A stretch of DNA of 64,000 nt, from NCBI RefSeq assembly GCF_900104845.1, contig NZ_FNSR01000001.1, positions 1,364,001 to 1,428,000 of the forward strand, in the 5' to 3' direction. Position 1 is the stretch's first letter, and each line of letters opens with the position of its first letter. Origin of the DNA: Paraburkholderia caballeronis. GTDB taxonomy: Bacteria > Pseudomonadota > Gammaproteobacteria > Burkholderiales > Burkholderiaceae. The position numbers and the translations under genes are program-made. Positions 18,773 to 27,982 of the stretch are shown piece by piece. The notes under the pieces are model-generated. The model was not told where the DNA came from. It worked only from the letters and a program-made list of their open reading frames with translations, and did not search any database.

Positions 18773-19215
18773 GGTCGTCTGGAATGAGGCTAAAAGCGGG
18801 CGGAAAACGGCGGAATCCGGGGCTGTGCGGGCTGTTGCGCGCACAGGGTTAAGTGTTTGACTCGTAAAGACAAAGGCGATATCATCTCGGGCTTTTCATC
18901 GGCACGTTCTTTCGCGCGCGTGGGTTGGCGTGCGGTGGTTGCGGTGGGCGGGCTGGTTTGCGGCGGGACTGAAGTCGGGCCTGTGAGCCAGCGCGATGGG
19001 TGCCTGGGTGCCGTAATGCGGTACAAGCTACTTGCTACTTGCACGAACCACTGCACCGGTGCGGTACTCGCTGTTTTTCCGCGCGAACCCCGGAGCTGGC
19101 AGTTTCACTGTCTCACTGCCAGCCTCCACCGCCCGAAAGCGTAGCCGGCTTTTGCCGGCTTCCGCCCCGGAGCGGGCCGATCCGGCCAGACCCTTTGCCC
19201 CACGCAGGAGCGCAC
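18773..19215. other. Divergent yceF/yceD intergenic region with long leader
   Basis: 443 bp with a good plus-strand promoter near its left end and then about 325 bases of transcribed leader before yceD. No supported small gene was seen; the open frames overlap each other and lack ribosome-binding sites. Confidence 0.55.
18856..18884 (+). promoter_or_regulatory. Sigma70-type promoter for yceD-rpmF
   Basis: TTGACT (18856-18861), a 17-base spacer and TATCAT (18879-18884). Both hexamers match consensus at five of six positions. Transcription is expected to begin near 18891, far upstream of yceD. Confidence 0.7.
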
Positions 19216-19851
19216 ATGACTGAACATCCTGGCAAACCTGCTGGCGCCGTCGATCCGCGCGATCTCGACCTGTTCGAATTCGCGCGCAGCGGCCGCGACG
19301 CAGCGGGTGCCGTGCGCGTGTCGCAACTGCCGCGCATGTTAGCCGAAGTCCCGGCCGACGCGCCAGACCGCGATACCGCGTTCACCTGGCAGGCGGAAGG
19401 GGCGACGCAGCCGGAATTGCAGGACGATGGCACCGAAGGCCGTCAGCCGTATCTGCGGCTGGCGGTTCACGGTAGCGCGTGGCTCGAATGTCAGCGTTGT
19501 CTCGCTCCGTACGAGCAGGCGTTCGATGCCGACGCGGCCTACCGGGTCGTGGCCACGGAAGAAGAGGCGGACGAGTTTCCGCTTGACGACGATGAAGTCG
19601 AGGTGATCGTGGGCTCGCGCCATTTCGATCTCGTCGACTTGATCGAAGAGGAGTTGTTGCTGTCGCTGCCGCTCGTGCCGAAGCACGACGTTTGTCCGGA
19701 AATTCACGAAAGCCTCGCATCGGGTGCCGATGGCGCGGACGGCGTGGATTCCGTCGACGACGTGCCGGAGCAGGAAGTCGAGCCGGATCGCCCGAATCCG
19801 TTCGCGGCGCTCGGGTCGCTCAAGAAGGACGATCCCGGCAGCTCGCACTGA
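19216..19851 (+). CDS. yceD: YceD family protein (DUF177), 23S rRNA accumulation protein
   Basis: 211 residues; the ATG at 19216 follows AGGAG at 19206-19210. YceD proteins are needed for normal 23S rRNA levels and are nearly always next to rpmF. The family core shows LAVHGSAWLECQRCLAPY with its CxxC pair, then DDDEVEVIVGSRHFDLVDLI and EEELLLSLPLVPKHDVC. The acidic C-terminal tail (GADGADGVDSVDDV) is low-complexity. Biochemical role is not settled in the family. Confidence 0.9.
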   Translation: MTEHPGKPAGAVDPRDLDLFEFARSGRDAAGAVRVSQLPRMLAEVPADAPDRDTAFTWQAEGATQPELQDDGTEGRQPYLRLAVHGSAWLECQRCLAPYEQAFDADAAYRVVATEEEADEFPLDDDEVEVIVGSRHFDLVDLIEEELLLSLPLVPKHDVCPEIHESLASGADGADGVDSVDDVPEQEVEPDRPNPFAALGSLKKDDPGSSH

Positions 19852-19964
19852 TTCGCGCTCGTCGGGTTGCGCCTGGTGGGCTCGGCCCCGGTTTTGCCCA
19901 TCGTACAGGTGGCGGAGGCCGGATCGGGCTGTGTTAGAATTCGGAAAATTTTCAGGAGTTAGTC

Positions 19965-20144
19965 ATGGCTGTTCAACAAAACAAGAAGTCGCCGTCGAAG
20001 CGCGGCATGCACCGTTCGCACGATTTCCTCACCGGCGCGCCGCTCGCCGTCGAACCGGCTACGGGTGAAGTGCATCTGCGTCACCACATCAGCCCGAACG
20101 GCTACTACCGCGGCAAGAAAGTCGTCAAGACCAAGAACGACTAA
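19965..20144 (+). CDS. rpmF: 50S ribosomal protein L32
   Basis: 59 residues beginning [20 protein letters not shown], with the L32 core [16 protein letters not shown] and the end [21 protein letters not shown] strong Shine-Dalgarno (CAGGAG, 19953-19958) precedes the ATG. It is the short form without the zinc-binding Cys set. It is flanked by yceD and the fatty acid genes, the classical yceD-rpmF-plsX-fab order. Confidence 0.96.
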   Translation: MAVQQNKKSPSKRGMHRSHDFLTGAPLAVEPATGEVHLRHHISPNGYYRGKKVVKTKND

Positions 20145-20220
20145 ATCGTTCCGTCGCGCCGCGCCTCAATGGCGCTGCGCCCGGCGATCCGTTCGCTTGA
20201 CCCTCTCCCGGCTCGGCACA

Positions 20221-20248
20221 AAAGGCGGCATTCAACTGCCGCTTTTTT
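20221..20248 (+). terminator. Terminator-like hairpin between rpmF and plsX
   Basis: Stem GCGGCA/TGCCGC (20225-20230 with 20237-20242), loop TTCAAC, extended by AAA/TTT across one bulged base and followed by six T. It ends 23 bases before the plsX ATG, so it may act as a partial terminator setting the rpmF to plsX ratio. Confidence 0.7.
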
Positions 20249-20271
20249 ATGCCTGAAATCCGTCGCATTCC

Positions 20272-21387
20272 ATGACTGTTACGCTCACGATAGATTGCAT
20301 GGGAGGCGACCACGGTCCGTCCGTGACGGTGCCTGCCGCAGTCCATTTCGTTCGCTCTCACCCCGATGCGCACCTGCTGCTGGTCGGCATCGAGTCGGCG
20401 ATTCGCGCCCAGCTGAAAAAGCTGAAGGCGCTGGATAATCCCGCGCTTTCCGTCGTTCCCGCGTCCGAGATCGTCGCGATGGACGATCCGGTCGAGATCG
20501 CGCTGCGCAAGAAAAAAGACTCGTCGATGCGAGTCGCGCTCAATCGCGTGAAGGAAGGCGAGGCGAAGGCCTGCGTGTCCGCGGGCAACACCGGCGCGCT
20601 GATGGCCGTGTCGCGCTACGTGCTGAAAACGCTGCCGGGCATCGAGCGTCCGGCGATCGCGTTCGCGCTGCCGAATCCGACCGGCTACACCACGATGCTC
20701 GACCTCGGCGCGAACGTCGACTGCGAGCCGCAGCATCTGCTGCAGTTCGCGGAGATGGGGCATGCGCTCGTCGCCGCGCTCGAAGGGAAGGAGCGCCCGA
20801 CAATAGGGCTCCTGAACATCGGCGAAGAGGTGATCAAGGGCAACGAGACCATCAAGCGCGCGGGCGAACTGCTGCGCGCGAGCACGCTGAATTTCCGCGG
20901 CAACGTGGAAGGCAACGACATTTACAAGGGCGCCGTCGACGTGATCGTCTGTGACGGCTTCGTTGGTAATGTCGCGCTGAAGACGTCGGAGGGCCTCGCG
21001 CAGATGCTCAACGACATGATCAAGGAAGAGTTCGGCCGCTCGTGGCTGACCCGGCTGATGGCGCTCGCCGCGATGCCGGTGCTGCTGCGCTTCAAGAAGC
21101 GCGTCGATCATCGTCAATACAACGGCGCGGCGCTGCTCGGGCTGCGCAGTCTCGTGATCAAGAGCCACGGTTCCGCCGACGCGTACGCGTTTGAGTGGGC
21201 GATCAAACGCGGGTATGATGCCGTCAAAAACGGCGTGCTGGAGCGCCTCGCACGAGCGATGGACGAGAACGCCGGTTCGCTCGAACAGGCGGCGCGCGAG
21301 ACCGGCGGCGGTCAGTCCGGCCCGCTTTCAGGTCCGCTCCCCGGCCCGCTGGCGGCGCCAGGCGCCACATTATCCTCGAAGGCATAA
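20272..21387 (+). CDS. plsX: Phosphate acyltransferase PlsX
   Basis: 371 residues. Converts acyl-ACP to acyl-phosphate for phosphatidic acid synthesis; peripheral to the inner membrane. Family features: the N-terminus ends DCMGGDHGP, then [10 protein letters not shown], the KGNETIKRA segment and the [17 protein letters not shown] region. The last ~35 residues are Gly/Pro/Ala-rich beyond the usual end. The stop overlaps the fabH start (TAATG), indicating tight coupling. Confidence 0.95.
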   Translation: MTVTLTIDCMGGDHGPSVTVPAAVHFVRSHPDAHLLLVGIESAIRAQLKKLKALDNPALSVVPASEIVAMDDPVEIALRKKKDSSMRVALNRVKEGEAKACVSAGNTGALMAVSRYVLKTLPGIERPAIAFALPNPTGYTTMLDLGANVDCEPQHLLQFAEMGHALVAALEGKERPTIGLLNIGEEVIKGNETIKRAGELLRASTLNFRGNVEGNDIYKGAVDVIVCDGFVGNVALKTSEGLAQMLNDMIKEEFGRSWLTRLMALAAMPVLLRFKKRVDHRQYNGAALLGLRSLVIKSHGSADAYAFEWAIKRGYDAVKNGVLERLARAMDENAGSLEQAARETGGGQSGPLSGPLPGPLAAPGATLSSKA

Positions 21388-22376
21388 TGGCTCAATCGAC
21401 TCTCTATTCCCGCGTGCTCGGCACAGGCAGTTATCTTCCGCCCGAGCGCGTCACCAATCAGGACCTCGCAGATCGTCTCGCCGCCACGGGCGTGGAGACG
21501 AGCGACGAATGGATCGTCGCCCGCACGGGCATCCATTCGCGCTACTTCGCCGCGCCGGACGTGACGACGAGCGACCTCGCGCTGAATGCGTCGCAACGCG
21601 CGATCGAAGCGGCGGACATCGATCCGCAGTCGATCGACCTGATCATCGTCGCGACGTCCACGCCGGACTTCGTGTTCCCGAGCACCGCGTGCCTGCTGCA
21701 GAACAAGCTCGGCATCCGCAATCACGGCGCCGCGTTCGACGTGCAGGCGGTCTGCTCCGGCTTCGCGTACGCGGTGTCGATCGCGGACACCCTGATCCGC
21801 AGCGGCCAGCATCGCACCGCGCTGATCGTCGGCGCGGAGACGTTCTCGCGCATTCTCGATTTCAAGGACCGCACGACGTGCGTGCTGTTCGGTGACGGCG
21901 CCGGCGCAATGATCCTGTCGGCATCCGACACGCCGGGCGTATTGTCGAGCGCACTCCACGCGGACGGCAGCTACGCGCACATCCTGTGCACGCCGGGCAA
22001 CGTGAGCGGCGGCGTGGTCGCTGGCAGCGCGTTCCTGCACATGGACGGCCAGGCCGTGTTCAAGCTCGCGGTCAACGTGCTGGAAAAGGTCGCGCTCGAA
22101 GCGATCGAAAAGGCGCAACTGACGCCCGACCAGATCGACTGGCTCATTCCGCACCAGGCGAACATCCGCATCATGCAGGGCACCTGCCGCAAGCTCGGGC
22201 TGCCGCAGGAACGGATGGTCGTGACTGTCGGCGAGCACGGCAACACGTCGGCCGCGTCGATTCCGCTCGCGCTCGACGTCGCGATTCGCGACGGCCGCAT
22301 CAAGCGCGGCCAGAACGTGCTGATCGAAGGCGTCGGCGGCGGCTTCACGTGGGGCGCGTCCGTCATCCGCTATTGA
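21387..22376 (+). CDS. fabH: Beta-ketoacyl-ACP synthase III FabH
   Basis: 329 residues. Starts fatty acid synthesis by condensing acetyl-CoA with malonyl-ACP. The Cys-His-Asn triad is present: Cys in [11 protein letters not shown], His in [12 protein letters not shown], Asn in [12 protein letters not shown]. The N-terminal [14 protein letters not shown] and C-terminal [15 protein letters not shown] are standard. Begins on the last base of plsX. Confidence 0.97.
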   Translation: MAQSTLYSRVLGTGSYLPPERVTNQDLADRLAATGVETSDEWIVARTGIHSRYFAAPDVTTSDLALNASQRAIEAADIDPQSIDLIIVATSTPDFVFPSTACLLQNKLGIRNHGAAFDVQAVCSGFAYAVSIADTLIRSGQHRTALIVGAETFSRILDFKDRTTCVLFGDGAGAMILSASDTPGVLSSALHADGSYAHILCTPGNVSGGVVAGSAFLHMDGQAVFKLAVNVLEKVALEAIEKAQLTPDQIDWLIPHQANIRIMQGTCRKLGLPQERMVVTVGEHGNTSAASIPLALDVAIRDGRIKRGQNVLIEGVGGGFTWGASVIRY

Positions 22377-22482
22377 TGGGGCGTCGCGGCGCGCCGTCCG
22401 ATGCAGCCACTGCGCCTGCGGATCGGCGCGGCGCGTGTCGCGCTCATGCATCAGCCTCTGAATTGATCGAAGTGGGGAAGTC

Positions 22483-23415
22483 ATGAAATTCGCGTTCGTT
22501 TTTCCCGGGCAGGGCTCGCAGTCGGTCGGCATGCTCAATGCATTCGCCGACAACGCAGTCGTGCGCGAGACGCTTGAGGAAGCCTCCGACGCGCTCGGCC
22601 AGGATCTCGGCAAGCTGATCGCCGAAGGGCCGGCCGACGAGCTGAACCTGACCACCAACACGCAGCCGGTGATGCTGACCGCCGCCTACGCGGTGTATCG
22701 CGCATGGCAGCAGGCGGGCGGTCCGGCGCCGGCGATCGTCGCCGGTCACAGCCTGGGTGAATACACGGCGCTCGTCGCGGCCGGCGTGCTCGCGTTCCGC
22801 GACGCCGTGCCGCTCGTGCGTTTTCGCGCGCAGGCGATGCAGAGCGCGGTGCCGGTCGGCGAGGGCGGCATGGCCGCGATCCTCGGTCTCGACGACGACA
22901 CCGTGCGCGCGGTGTGCGCCGAAGCGGCCGCTGCGGGCGGCGTGGTCGAGGCGGTGAACTTCAACGCACCGTCGCAGGTGGTGATCGCCGGTCACAAGGC
23001 GGCGGTCGAGAAAGCGTGCGAAGTCGCGAAGGCGAAGGGCGCGAAGCGCGCGCTGCCGCTGCCGGTGTCCGCGCCGTTCCATTCGTCGCTGCTGAAGCCG
23101 GCGTCCGATCAGCTGCGCGACCATCTCGCTGGCGTGACGCTCAATGCGCCCGCGATTCCGGTCGTGAACAACATCGACGTCGCGATCGTCAGCGATCCGG
23201 CCGCGATCCGCGATGCGCTCGTGCGCCAGGCCGCCGGCCCGGTGCGCTGGGTCGAATGCGTGCAGGCGATCGCCGCCCAGGGCGTCACGCACGTGCTCGA
23301 ATGCGGGCCGGGCAAGGTGCTCGCGGGTCTCACGAAGCGGATCGACGGCAGCCTGACGGGCGTGTCGGTCGCCGATCCGGCGTCGCTCGACGAAGCGCTG
23401 AAGCTCGTCGCCTGA
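22483..23415 (+). CDS. fabD: Malonyl CoA-acyl carrier protein transacylase FabD
   Basis: 310 residues. Loads malonyl groups on ACP. It shows FPGQGSQSVGML at the N-terminus, the active-site Ser in GHSLGEYTAL, the Arg in FRAQAMQSAVPVG, the His in SAPFHSSLLKPA and a Gln-containing NTQPVMLTAAYAV. Lies 106 bp after fabH, with no terminator in the gap. Confidence 0.97.
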   Translation: MKFAFVFPGQGSQSVGMLNAFADNAVVRETLEEASDALGQDLGKLIAEGPADELNLTTNTQPVMLTAAYAVYRAWQQAGGPAPAIVAGHSLGEYTALVAAGVLAFRDAVPLVRFRAQAMQSAVPVGEGGMAAILGLDDDTVRAVCAEAAAAGGVVEAVNFNAPSQVVIAGHKAAVEKACEVAKAKGAKRALPLPVSAPFHSSLLKPASDQLRDHLAGVTLNAPAIPVVNNIDVAIVSDPAAIRDALVRQAAGPVRWVECVQAIAAQGVTHVLECGPGKVLAGLTKRIDGSLTGVSVADPASLDEALKLVA

Positions 23416-23473
23416 CCCCAGCCGCAACGACGGCCGCCGCATCGACGCGGCCGCATACCACCGGATTTCAACG

Positions 23474-24223
23474 ATGGAAAAGATTCTCGACAAACAGACC
23501 GCACTCGTGACCGGCGCTTCGCGCGGGATCGGCCGTGCGATCGCCCTCGAACTCGCGCGTCGCGGCGCGACGGTGATCGGCACCGCGACGAGTGAAGCCG
23601 GCGCGCAGGCGATCGGCGCGGCGTTCGAAGCCGAAGGCCTCGCGGGCCGCGGCGCGGTGCTCAACGTGAACGACGCGGCCGCGGCCGAGGCGCTGATCGA
23701 CGGCATCGTGAAGGAGTTCGGCGGCCTCGCGATCCTCGTGAACAACGCGGGCATCACGCAGGACCAGCTCGCGATGCGGATGAAGGACGACGAGTGGGAC
23801 GCGGTGATCGACACGAACCTGAAGTCGGTGTTCCGCCTGTCGCGCGCGGTGCTGCGCCCGATGATGAAGGCGCGCGGCGGCCGCATCATCAACATCACGT
23901 CGGTGGTCGGCTCGGCGGGCAATCCCGGCCAGGCGAACTATGCGGCGGCGAAGGCCGGCGTCGCGGGCATGGCGCGCGCGCTCGCGCGCGAGATCGGCAG
24001 CCGCGGCATTACCGTGAACTGCGTCGCGCCGGGCTTCATCGACACCGACATGACGAAGGACCTGCCGGAAGAGCAGCAGGCCGCGCTGAAGACGCAGATT
24101 CCGCTCGGCCGCCTCGGCAGCCCCGAGGATATCGCGCACGCGGTCGCGTTCCTCGCGTCGCCGCAGGCCGGCTACATCACCGGGACCACGCTGCACGTCA
24201 ACGGCGGCATGTATATGTCTTAA
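23474..24223 (+). CDS. fabG: 3-oxoacyl-ACP reductase FabG
   Basis: 249 residues, short-chain dehydrogenase. NADPH-dependent reduction of 3-ketoacyl-ACP. It shows the cofactor motif TGASRGIGRAIA, NNAGITQDQL, and the Ser-Tyr-Lys catalytic set in NITSVVGSAGNPGQANYAAAK. It ends GTTLHVNGGMYMS, typical of FabG. Confidence 0.96.
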   Translation: MEKILDKQTALVTGASRGIGRAIALELARRGATVIGTATSEAGAQAIGAAFEAEGLAGRGAVLNVNDAAAAEALIDGIVKEFGGLAILVNNAGITQDQLAMRMKDDEWDAVIDTNLKSVFRLSRAVLRPMMKARGGRIINITSVVGSAGNPGQANYAAAKAGVAGMARALAREIGSRGITVNCVAPGFIDTDMTKDLPEEQQAALKTQIPLGRLGSPEDIAHAVAFLASPQAGYITGTTLHVNGGMYMS

Positions 24224-24323
24224 CCGGATTGAGGTAGTATCCGCGCGTCGCAGCACCCGCTCGGGGCGTCGCGCGGACTGCCGGTCTGGAACCTTGAGCG
24301 CCGCTTTTTTGCCGGAACAAACC

Positions 24324-24332
24324 TGATAAAAT
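24324..24332 (+). promoter_or_regulatory. Possible extended -10 promoter for acpP
   Basis: TGATAAAAT, an extended -10 pattern (TG-A-TAAAAT), lies 43 bases before the acpP start. No clear -35 sits at standard spacing. A separate acpP promoter would fit the high ACP demand. Confidence 0.45.
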
Positions 24333-24375
24333 GCGCGCACTCGCATTTCTGAACTAACTTTCCCTTGGAGGGGTA

Positions 24376-24615
24376 ATGGACAACATCGAACAGCGCGTCA
24401 AGAAGATCGTCGCCGAACAACTGGGCGTCGCGGAAGCGGAAATCAAGAACGAAGCGTCGTTCGTGAACGATCTGGGCGCCGACTCGCTCGACACCGTCGA
24501 ACTGGTGATGGCCCTCGAAGACGAATTCGGCATGGAAATCCCCGACGAGGAAGCCGAGAAGATCACGACGGTTCAGCAGGCGATCGATTACGCGCGCGCG
24601 AACGTCAAGGCGTAA
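24376..24615 (+). CDS. acpP: Acyl carrier protein
   Basis: 79 residues, acidic, four-helix carrier of growing acyl chains. The phosphopantetheine site is the Ser in [32 protein letters not shown] and the [14 protein letters not shown] helix are canonical. A strong Shine-Dalgarno (TTGGAGGGG) precedes the ATG. The holo-ACP synthase that activates it (acpS) is about 13 kb downstream in this window. Confidence 0.98.
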
Positions 24616-24736
24616 CAGGCGTTCGCGTCTGTCCGGGCTGGCGTCGGCAATGGGCCGGCACCGCCCGCCAGCACATTCGCCAGTGAACCCGCGAGCGTCT
24701 GTTGCAGTTGCTGCACGCGCCCTCCGCCGGTTAACT

Positions 24737-24790
24737 AGCCACAGGGCTCACAGGAGCATTTCCTGTGGCTTCTGTGGCTTTTGCTTTTGT
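24737..24790 (+). terminator. Terminator-like structure between acpP and fabF
   Basis: AGCCACAG (24737-24744) can pair with CTGTGGCT at 24763-24770 or with its direct repeat at 24772-24779; the second choice encloses an inner ACAGGA/TCCTGT hairpin and is followed by TTTTGCTTTT. It ends about 25 bases before the fabF GTG. Two mutually exclusive pairings make attenuation plausible. Confidence 0.7.
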
Positions 24791-24813
24791 CATTCTATGG
24801 AAAAGGGGTTACC

Positions 24814-26055
24814 GTGAGCCGTCGTCGTGTTGTTGTTACAGGCTTGGGACTGATTTCGCCTGTTGGCAATAATGTTGCCGACGGGTGGGCCAATCTGGTC
24901 GCCGGTCAGTCCGGCATCGCCAACATCACCCGCTTCGACGCGTCGAACTACTCGACCCGTTTCGCCGGTGAAGTGAAGGGCTTCAATATCGAGGACTACA
25001 TCCCCGGCAAGGAAGCCCGCCACATGGATACGTTCATCCATTACGGCGTCGCTGCCGGCATCCAGGCGATGCGGGACAGCGGTCTCGATATCACCGAACA
25101 GAATGCGGAGCGCGTCGGCGTCGTCGTCGGCTCGGGCATCGGCGGCCTGCCGATGATCGAGATCACGCAGACCGAACTGCTGAACCGGGGGCCGCGCCGC
25201 ATTTCGCCGTTCTTCGTGCCCGCGTCGATCATCAACATGATTTCCGGCCACCTGTCGATCAAGTACGGCCTGAAAGGTCCGAATCTCGCGATGGTGACCG
25301 CGTGCACGACCGGCCTGCACTGCATCGGCGAGGCGTCGCGGCTGATCGAGTACGGCGATGCGGACGTGATGATCGCGGGCGGTGCGGAAGCGACGGTGTC
25401 GCCGCTCGGCGTCGGCGGCTTTGCCGCCGCGCGCGCGCTGTCGCAGCGCAACGACGATCCGGCGACGGCAAGCCGTCCATGGGACAAGGACCGCGACGGT
25501 TTCGTGCTCGGCGAGGGCGCGGGCGTGATGGTGCTCGAAGAGTACGAGCATGCGAAAGCGCGCGGCGCGAAGATCTACGCGGAAGTGTCCGGTTACGGGA
25601 TGAGCGGCGACGCCTATCACATGACCGCGCCGGTCGAAGACGGCGACGGCGCGCGCCGCTGCATGCTGGCCGCGCTGCGCAACGCGGGTATCAACGCGGA
25701 CGAGGTGCACTATCTGAACGCGCACGGCACGTCGACGCCGCTCGGCGACCTCGCGGAGACGACCGGCATCAAGCGCGCATTTGGCGACCACTCGAAGAAG
25801 ATCGTCGTGAATTCGACGAAGTCCATGACCGGGCACCTGCTCGGCGGCGCGGGCGGTCTGGAATCGGTGTTCACGGTGCTGGCCGTGCACAACCAGGTGT
25901 CTCCGCCGACGATCAACATCTTCAACCAGGATCCGGCGTGCGATCTCGACTACTGCGCGAACACCGCGCGGGAGATGAAGATCGACGTCGCGCTGAAGAA
26001 CTCGTTCGGGTTCGGCGGCACGAACGGTACGCTGGTTTTCAAGCGCCACGCTTGA
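24814..26055 (+). CDS. fabF: Beta-ketoacyl-ACP synthase II FabF
   Basis: 413 residues from the GTG at 24814, preceded by AGGGG; an upstream TTG frame at 24781 lies in the terminator-like hairpin and is rejected. Elongation condensing enzyme. The catalytic Cys is in [13 protein letters not shown], the His residues in [12 protein letters not shown] and [15 protein letters not shown], and the end [15 protein letters not shown] is standard. Confidence 0.97.
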   Translation: MSRRRVVVTGLGLISPVGNNVADGWANLVAGQSGIANITRFDASNYSTRFAGEVKGFNIEDYIPGKEARHMDTFIHYGVAAGIQAMRDSGLDITEQNAERVGVVVGSGIGGLPMIEITQTELLNRGPRRISPFFVPASIINMISGHLSIKYGLKGPNLAMVTACTTGLHCIGEASRLIEYGDADVMIAGGAEATVSPLGVGGFAAARALSQRNDDPATASRPWDKDRDGFVLGEGAGVMVLEEYEHAKARGAKIYAEVSGYGMSGDAYHMTAPVEDGDGARRCMLAALRNAGINADEVHYLNAHGTSTPLGDLAETTGIKRAFGDHSKKIVVNSTKSMTGHLLGGAGGLESVFTVLAVHNQVSPPTINIFNQDPACDLDYCANTAREMKIDVALKNSFGFGGTNGTLVFKRHA

Positions 26056-26549
26056 TTTCGTTGCCGCGGACAGCGGCCGCGCCGGCAGGTCCGGGCGGCG
26101 GCCGCGACTCCCTTTCTCCGGCGGGGCGCTCCGGCGCCCCGCGCATCTCTCTGCGTCCTTCCGCGACGCTCGTCGTTTTTCCCGTCGTTAGCCTGCTGGT
26201 CGCAGCCGCCGCGCTGTGGACCGCGCTCGCGCCGTGGCTCGGCGGCTGGCGTGCCGCGCCGGCAACGCTTGCATTCGCCGCTGCGGCCGGGCTCGGCGCC
26301 GTGGCCTGGTGCCGCAGGCAACCGCACAGCATCGAAATCGGGCCGGATGGCGTCGAGGCGTTCGCGCGCGACGGCGCACGCCTCGCGAGCGGCCGGCTGA
26401 CCGGCTGCGCGCAGTGGGGCGGGGCGCTTCTCGTGCTGGCCGTCGGCGTTGGGCGGAGTCGTCGCACGCTGCTGGTCGCCGCCGACGCGATCGCGCCCGA
26501 AGCGTTTCGCGAACTGGCCGTCCGGGGCTGCTGCGCGTCCGGCCGGTGA
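26052..26549 (+). CDS. YgfX-like small membrane protein (start uncertain)
   Basis: About 160 residues with no ATG; TTG codons at 26052 (overlapping the fabF stop) or 26061 are the likely starts. A Pro/Gly/Ser-rich beginning leads to [24 protein letters not shown], which spans the start of a pair of membrane helices, then a soluble part with [15 protein letters not shown] and [19 protein letters not shown]. This helix-pair plus short beta-rich tail resembles YgfX/CptA-type proteins, often found between fabF and rpoE in betaproteobacteria. Function unknown here. Confidence 0.6.
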   Translation: MISLPRTAAAPAGPGGGRDSLSPAGRSGAPRISLRPSATLVVFPVVSLLVAAAALWTALAPWLGGWRAAPATLAFAAAAGLGAVAWCRRQPHSIEIGPDGVEAFARDGARLASGRLTGCAQWGGALLVLAVGVGRSRRTLLVAADAIAPEAFRELAVRGCCASGR

Positions 26550-26629
26550 GCGTCGCCGCCGCATTCCCGCGGCGCTGTAACGGCTGTAACCGCTGTTACG
26601 CGCGTAACGTGAGCCGATGACGGGAACGC

Positions 26630-26635
26630 TACAAT
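26630..26635 (+). promoter_or_regulatory. Possible -10 element for the rpoE operon
   Basis: TACAAT lies 40 bases before the rpoE GTG and matches the sigma70 -10 at five of six positions. The region at -35 spacing is poor. A GGAACG just upstream recalls the -35 of RpoE-type promoters, but no matching -10 was found. Confidence 0.35.
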
Positions 26636-26674
26636 GGTGCCCCCGCGTCCACTTACTAGCTAACGGATTCTCAG

Positions 26675-27274
26675 GTGAGCGAAAAAGAAATCGACCAGAT
26701 TCTGGTCGAACGCGTGCAGAAAGGCGACAAGGCCGCGTTCGAACTGCTGGTCTCCAAATACCACCGCAAGATCATCCGGCTGATCTCGCGCCTCGTGCGG
26801 GACCCCGCGGAGGTCGAGGACGTGGCCCAGGACGCGTTCATCAAGGCTTATCGCGCGCTGCCGCAGTTTCGCGGCGAGTCCGCTTTTTATACGTGGTTGT
26901 ACCGTATTGCGGTCAATACGGCGAAGAACTACCTTGCGACGCAGGGTAGGCGGGCGCCCACTTCCACCGAAGCGGATGCAGAAGAGGCTGAAACTTTCTC
27001 GGACGCCGATCAACTAAGGGATATCAATACGCCCGAATCGATGCTGATGAGCAAGCAGATCGCGGAGACGGTCAATGCCGCGATGGCGGTTTTGCCGGAA
27101 GAACTGCGCACTGCAATCACGCTTCGGGAAATTGAAGGTTTGAGCTATGAGGAAATCGCGGAGATGATGGGTTGCCCGATCGGCACTGTCAGATCGAGAA
27201 TTTTCCGCGCTCGCGAGGCCATTGCGGCAAAATTGCGTCCGCTGCTGGACACACCGGAAGGCAAGCGCTGGTAA
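26675..27274 (+). CDS. rpoE: RNA polymerase sigma factor RpoE (AlgU type)
   Basis: 199 residues starting at GTG 26675. ECF sigma factor for envelope stress. Region 2 (residues ~20-95) includes DPAEVEDVAQDAFIKAYRA and FRGESAFYTWLYRIAVNTA; region 4 (~130-190) includes LPEELRTAITLREIEGLSYEE and MGCPIGTVRSRIFRAREA. Followed by the anti-sigma genes rseA and rseB and by degP, which is diagnostic. Codon use is slightly less GC-extreme than in its neighbours. Confidence 0.97.
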   Translation: MSEKEIDQILVERVQKGDKAAFELLVSKYHRKIIRLISRLVRDPAEVEDVAQDAFIKAYRALPQFRGESAFYTWLYRIAVNTAKNYLATQGRRAPTSTEADAEEAETFSDADQLRDINTPESMLMSKQIAETVNAAMAVLPEELRTAITLREIEGLSYEEIAEMMGCPIGTVRSRIFRAREAIAAKLRPLLDTPEGKRW

Positions 27275-27356
27275 ACCAGTGGCCGGCCGGGCACGGATGC
27301 GATTCACAGGGGTGGTTGGTGTCACTACGGGGCGTCTGAAAGGATTGGGGAGCATC

Positions 27357-27977
27357 ATGGGGTCGATCTCGATGCAATCGGTATCAGGTTCGCGCGGCGA
27401 GCGTCTGTCCGCATTCGTGGACGGCGAGTTGTCCGGCGACGGGCAGCCGAACGGTATTTTTTCTGACTTGAATCGCGACGATCGCGCGGCGTGGTCGAGT
27501 TATCACCTGATTGGCGACGTGCTGCGCTCGGACGATCTGGCGCTCAGCCCGGCGGCGAGCAGCGCGTTCATGGCCGGCTTTGCCGCGCGCCTCGACGCCG
27601 AGCCGCACGTGCTCGCGCCGGCTGCGATCGCGCCGGCGGTGTCGACGACGCGCCGGCTGCTGAATCTGCGTCGCCGCGTCGTGCCGACGCTCGCGGTCGC
27701 CGCGGCGGCTGCGACGCTCACGTGGATCGTCGTGCCACAGATGCACGGCGTTGGCGTCGGCCAGAGCGGCGTGCAGGTCGCGTCGGTGCAACCGTCGCAC
27801 GTCGACGCGATGCAGCGCGTCGCGATGCCGGCCGTCGCGACCCAGGACGGCAACATCATCCGCGACGCGCGGCTCGACGAATATTTCGAAGCGCACCAGC
27901 AGTTCGCGCAGCAACCGGTGATGTCGGACTCGATGCCGCTTATCCGCGCTGCGGCGCTTACCACGCAAGGCCAGTAA
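27357..27977 (+). CDS. rseA: Anti-sigma factor RseA/MucA
   Basis: 206 residues from the ATG at 27357, which has AGGATTGGGG upstream. Inner-membrane inhibitor of RpoE. The cytosolic N-terminal sigma-binding part includes GERLSAFVDGELS and DRAAWSSYHLIGDVLRSDD; one membrane helix (~residues 104-123, VVPTLAVAAAAATLTWIVV) precedes a periplasmic tail ending with YFEAHQQFAQQPVM. A longer frame upstream of 27357 overlaps rpoE and is not used. Confidence 0.93.
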   Translation: MGSISMQSVSGSRGERLSAFVDGELSGDGQPNGIFSDLNRDDRAAWSSYHLIGDVLRSDDLALSPAASSAFMAGFAARLDAEPHVLAPAAIAPAVSTTRRLLNLRRRVVPTLAVAAAAATLTWIVVPQMHGVGVGQSGVQVASVQPSHVDAMQRVAMPAVATQDGNIIRDARLDEYFEAHQQFAQQPVMSDSMPLIRAAALTTQGQ

Positions 27978-27982
27978 GTCTG

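Noticed and set aside
19000..19215. Longer N-terminus for YceD from an upstream start
   Set aside because: The upstream part lacks family similarity and the ATG at 19216 has a good Shine-Dalgarno.
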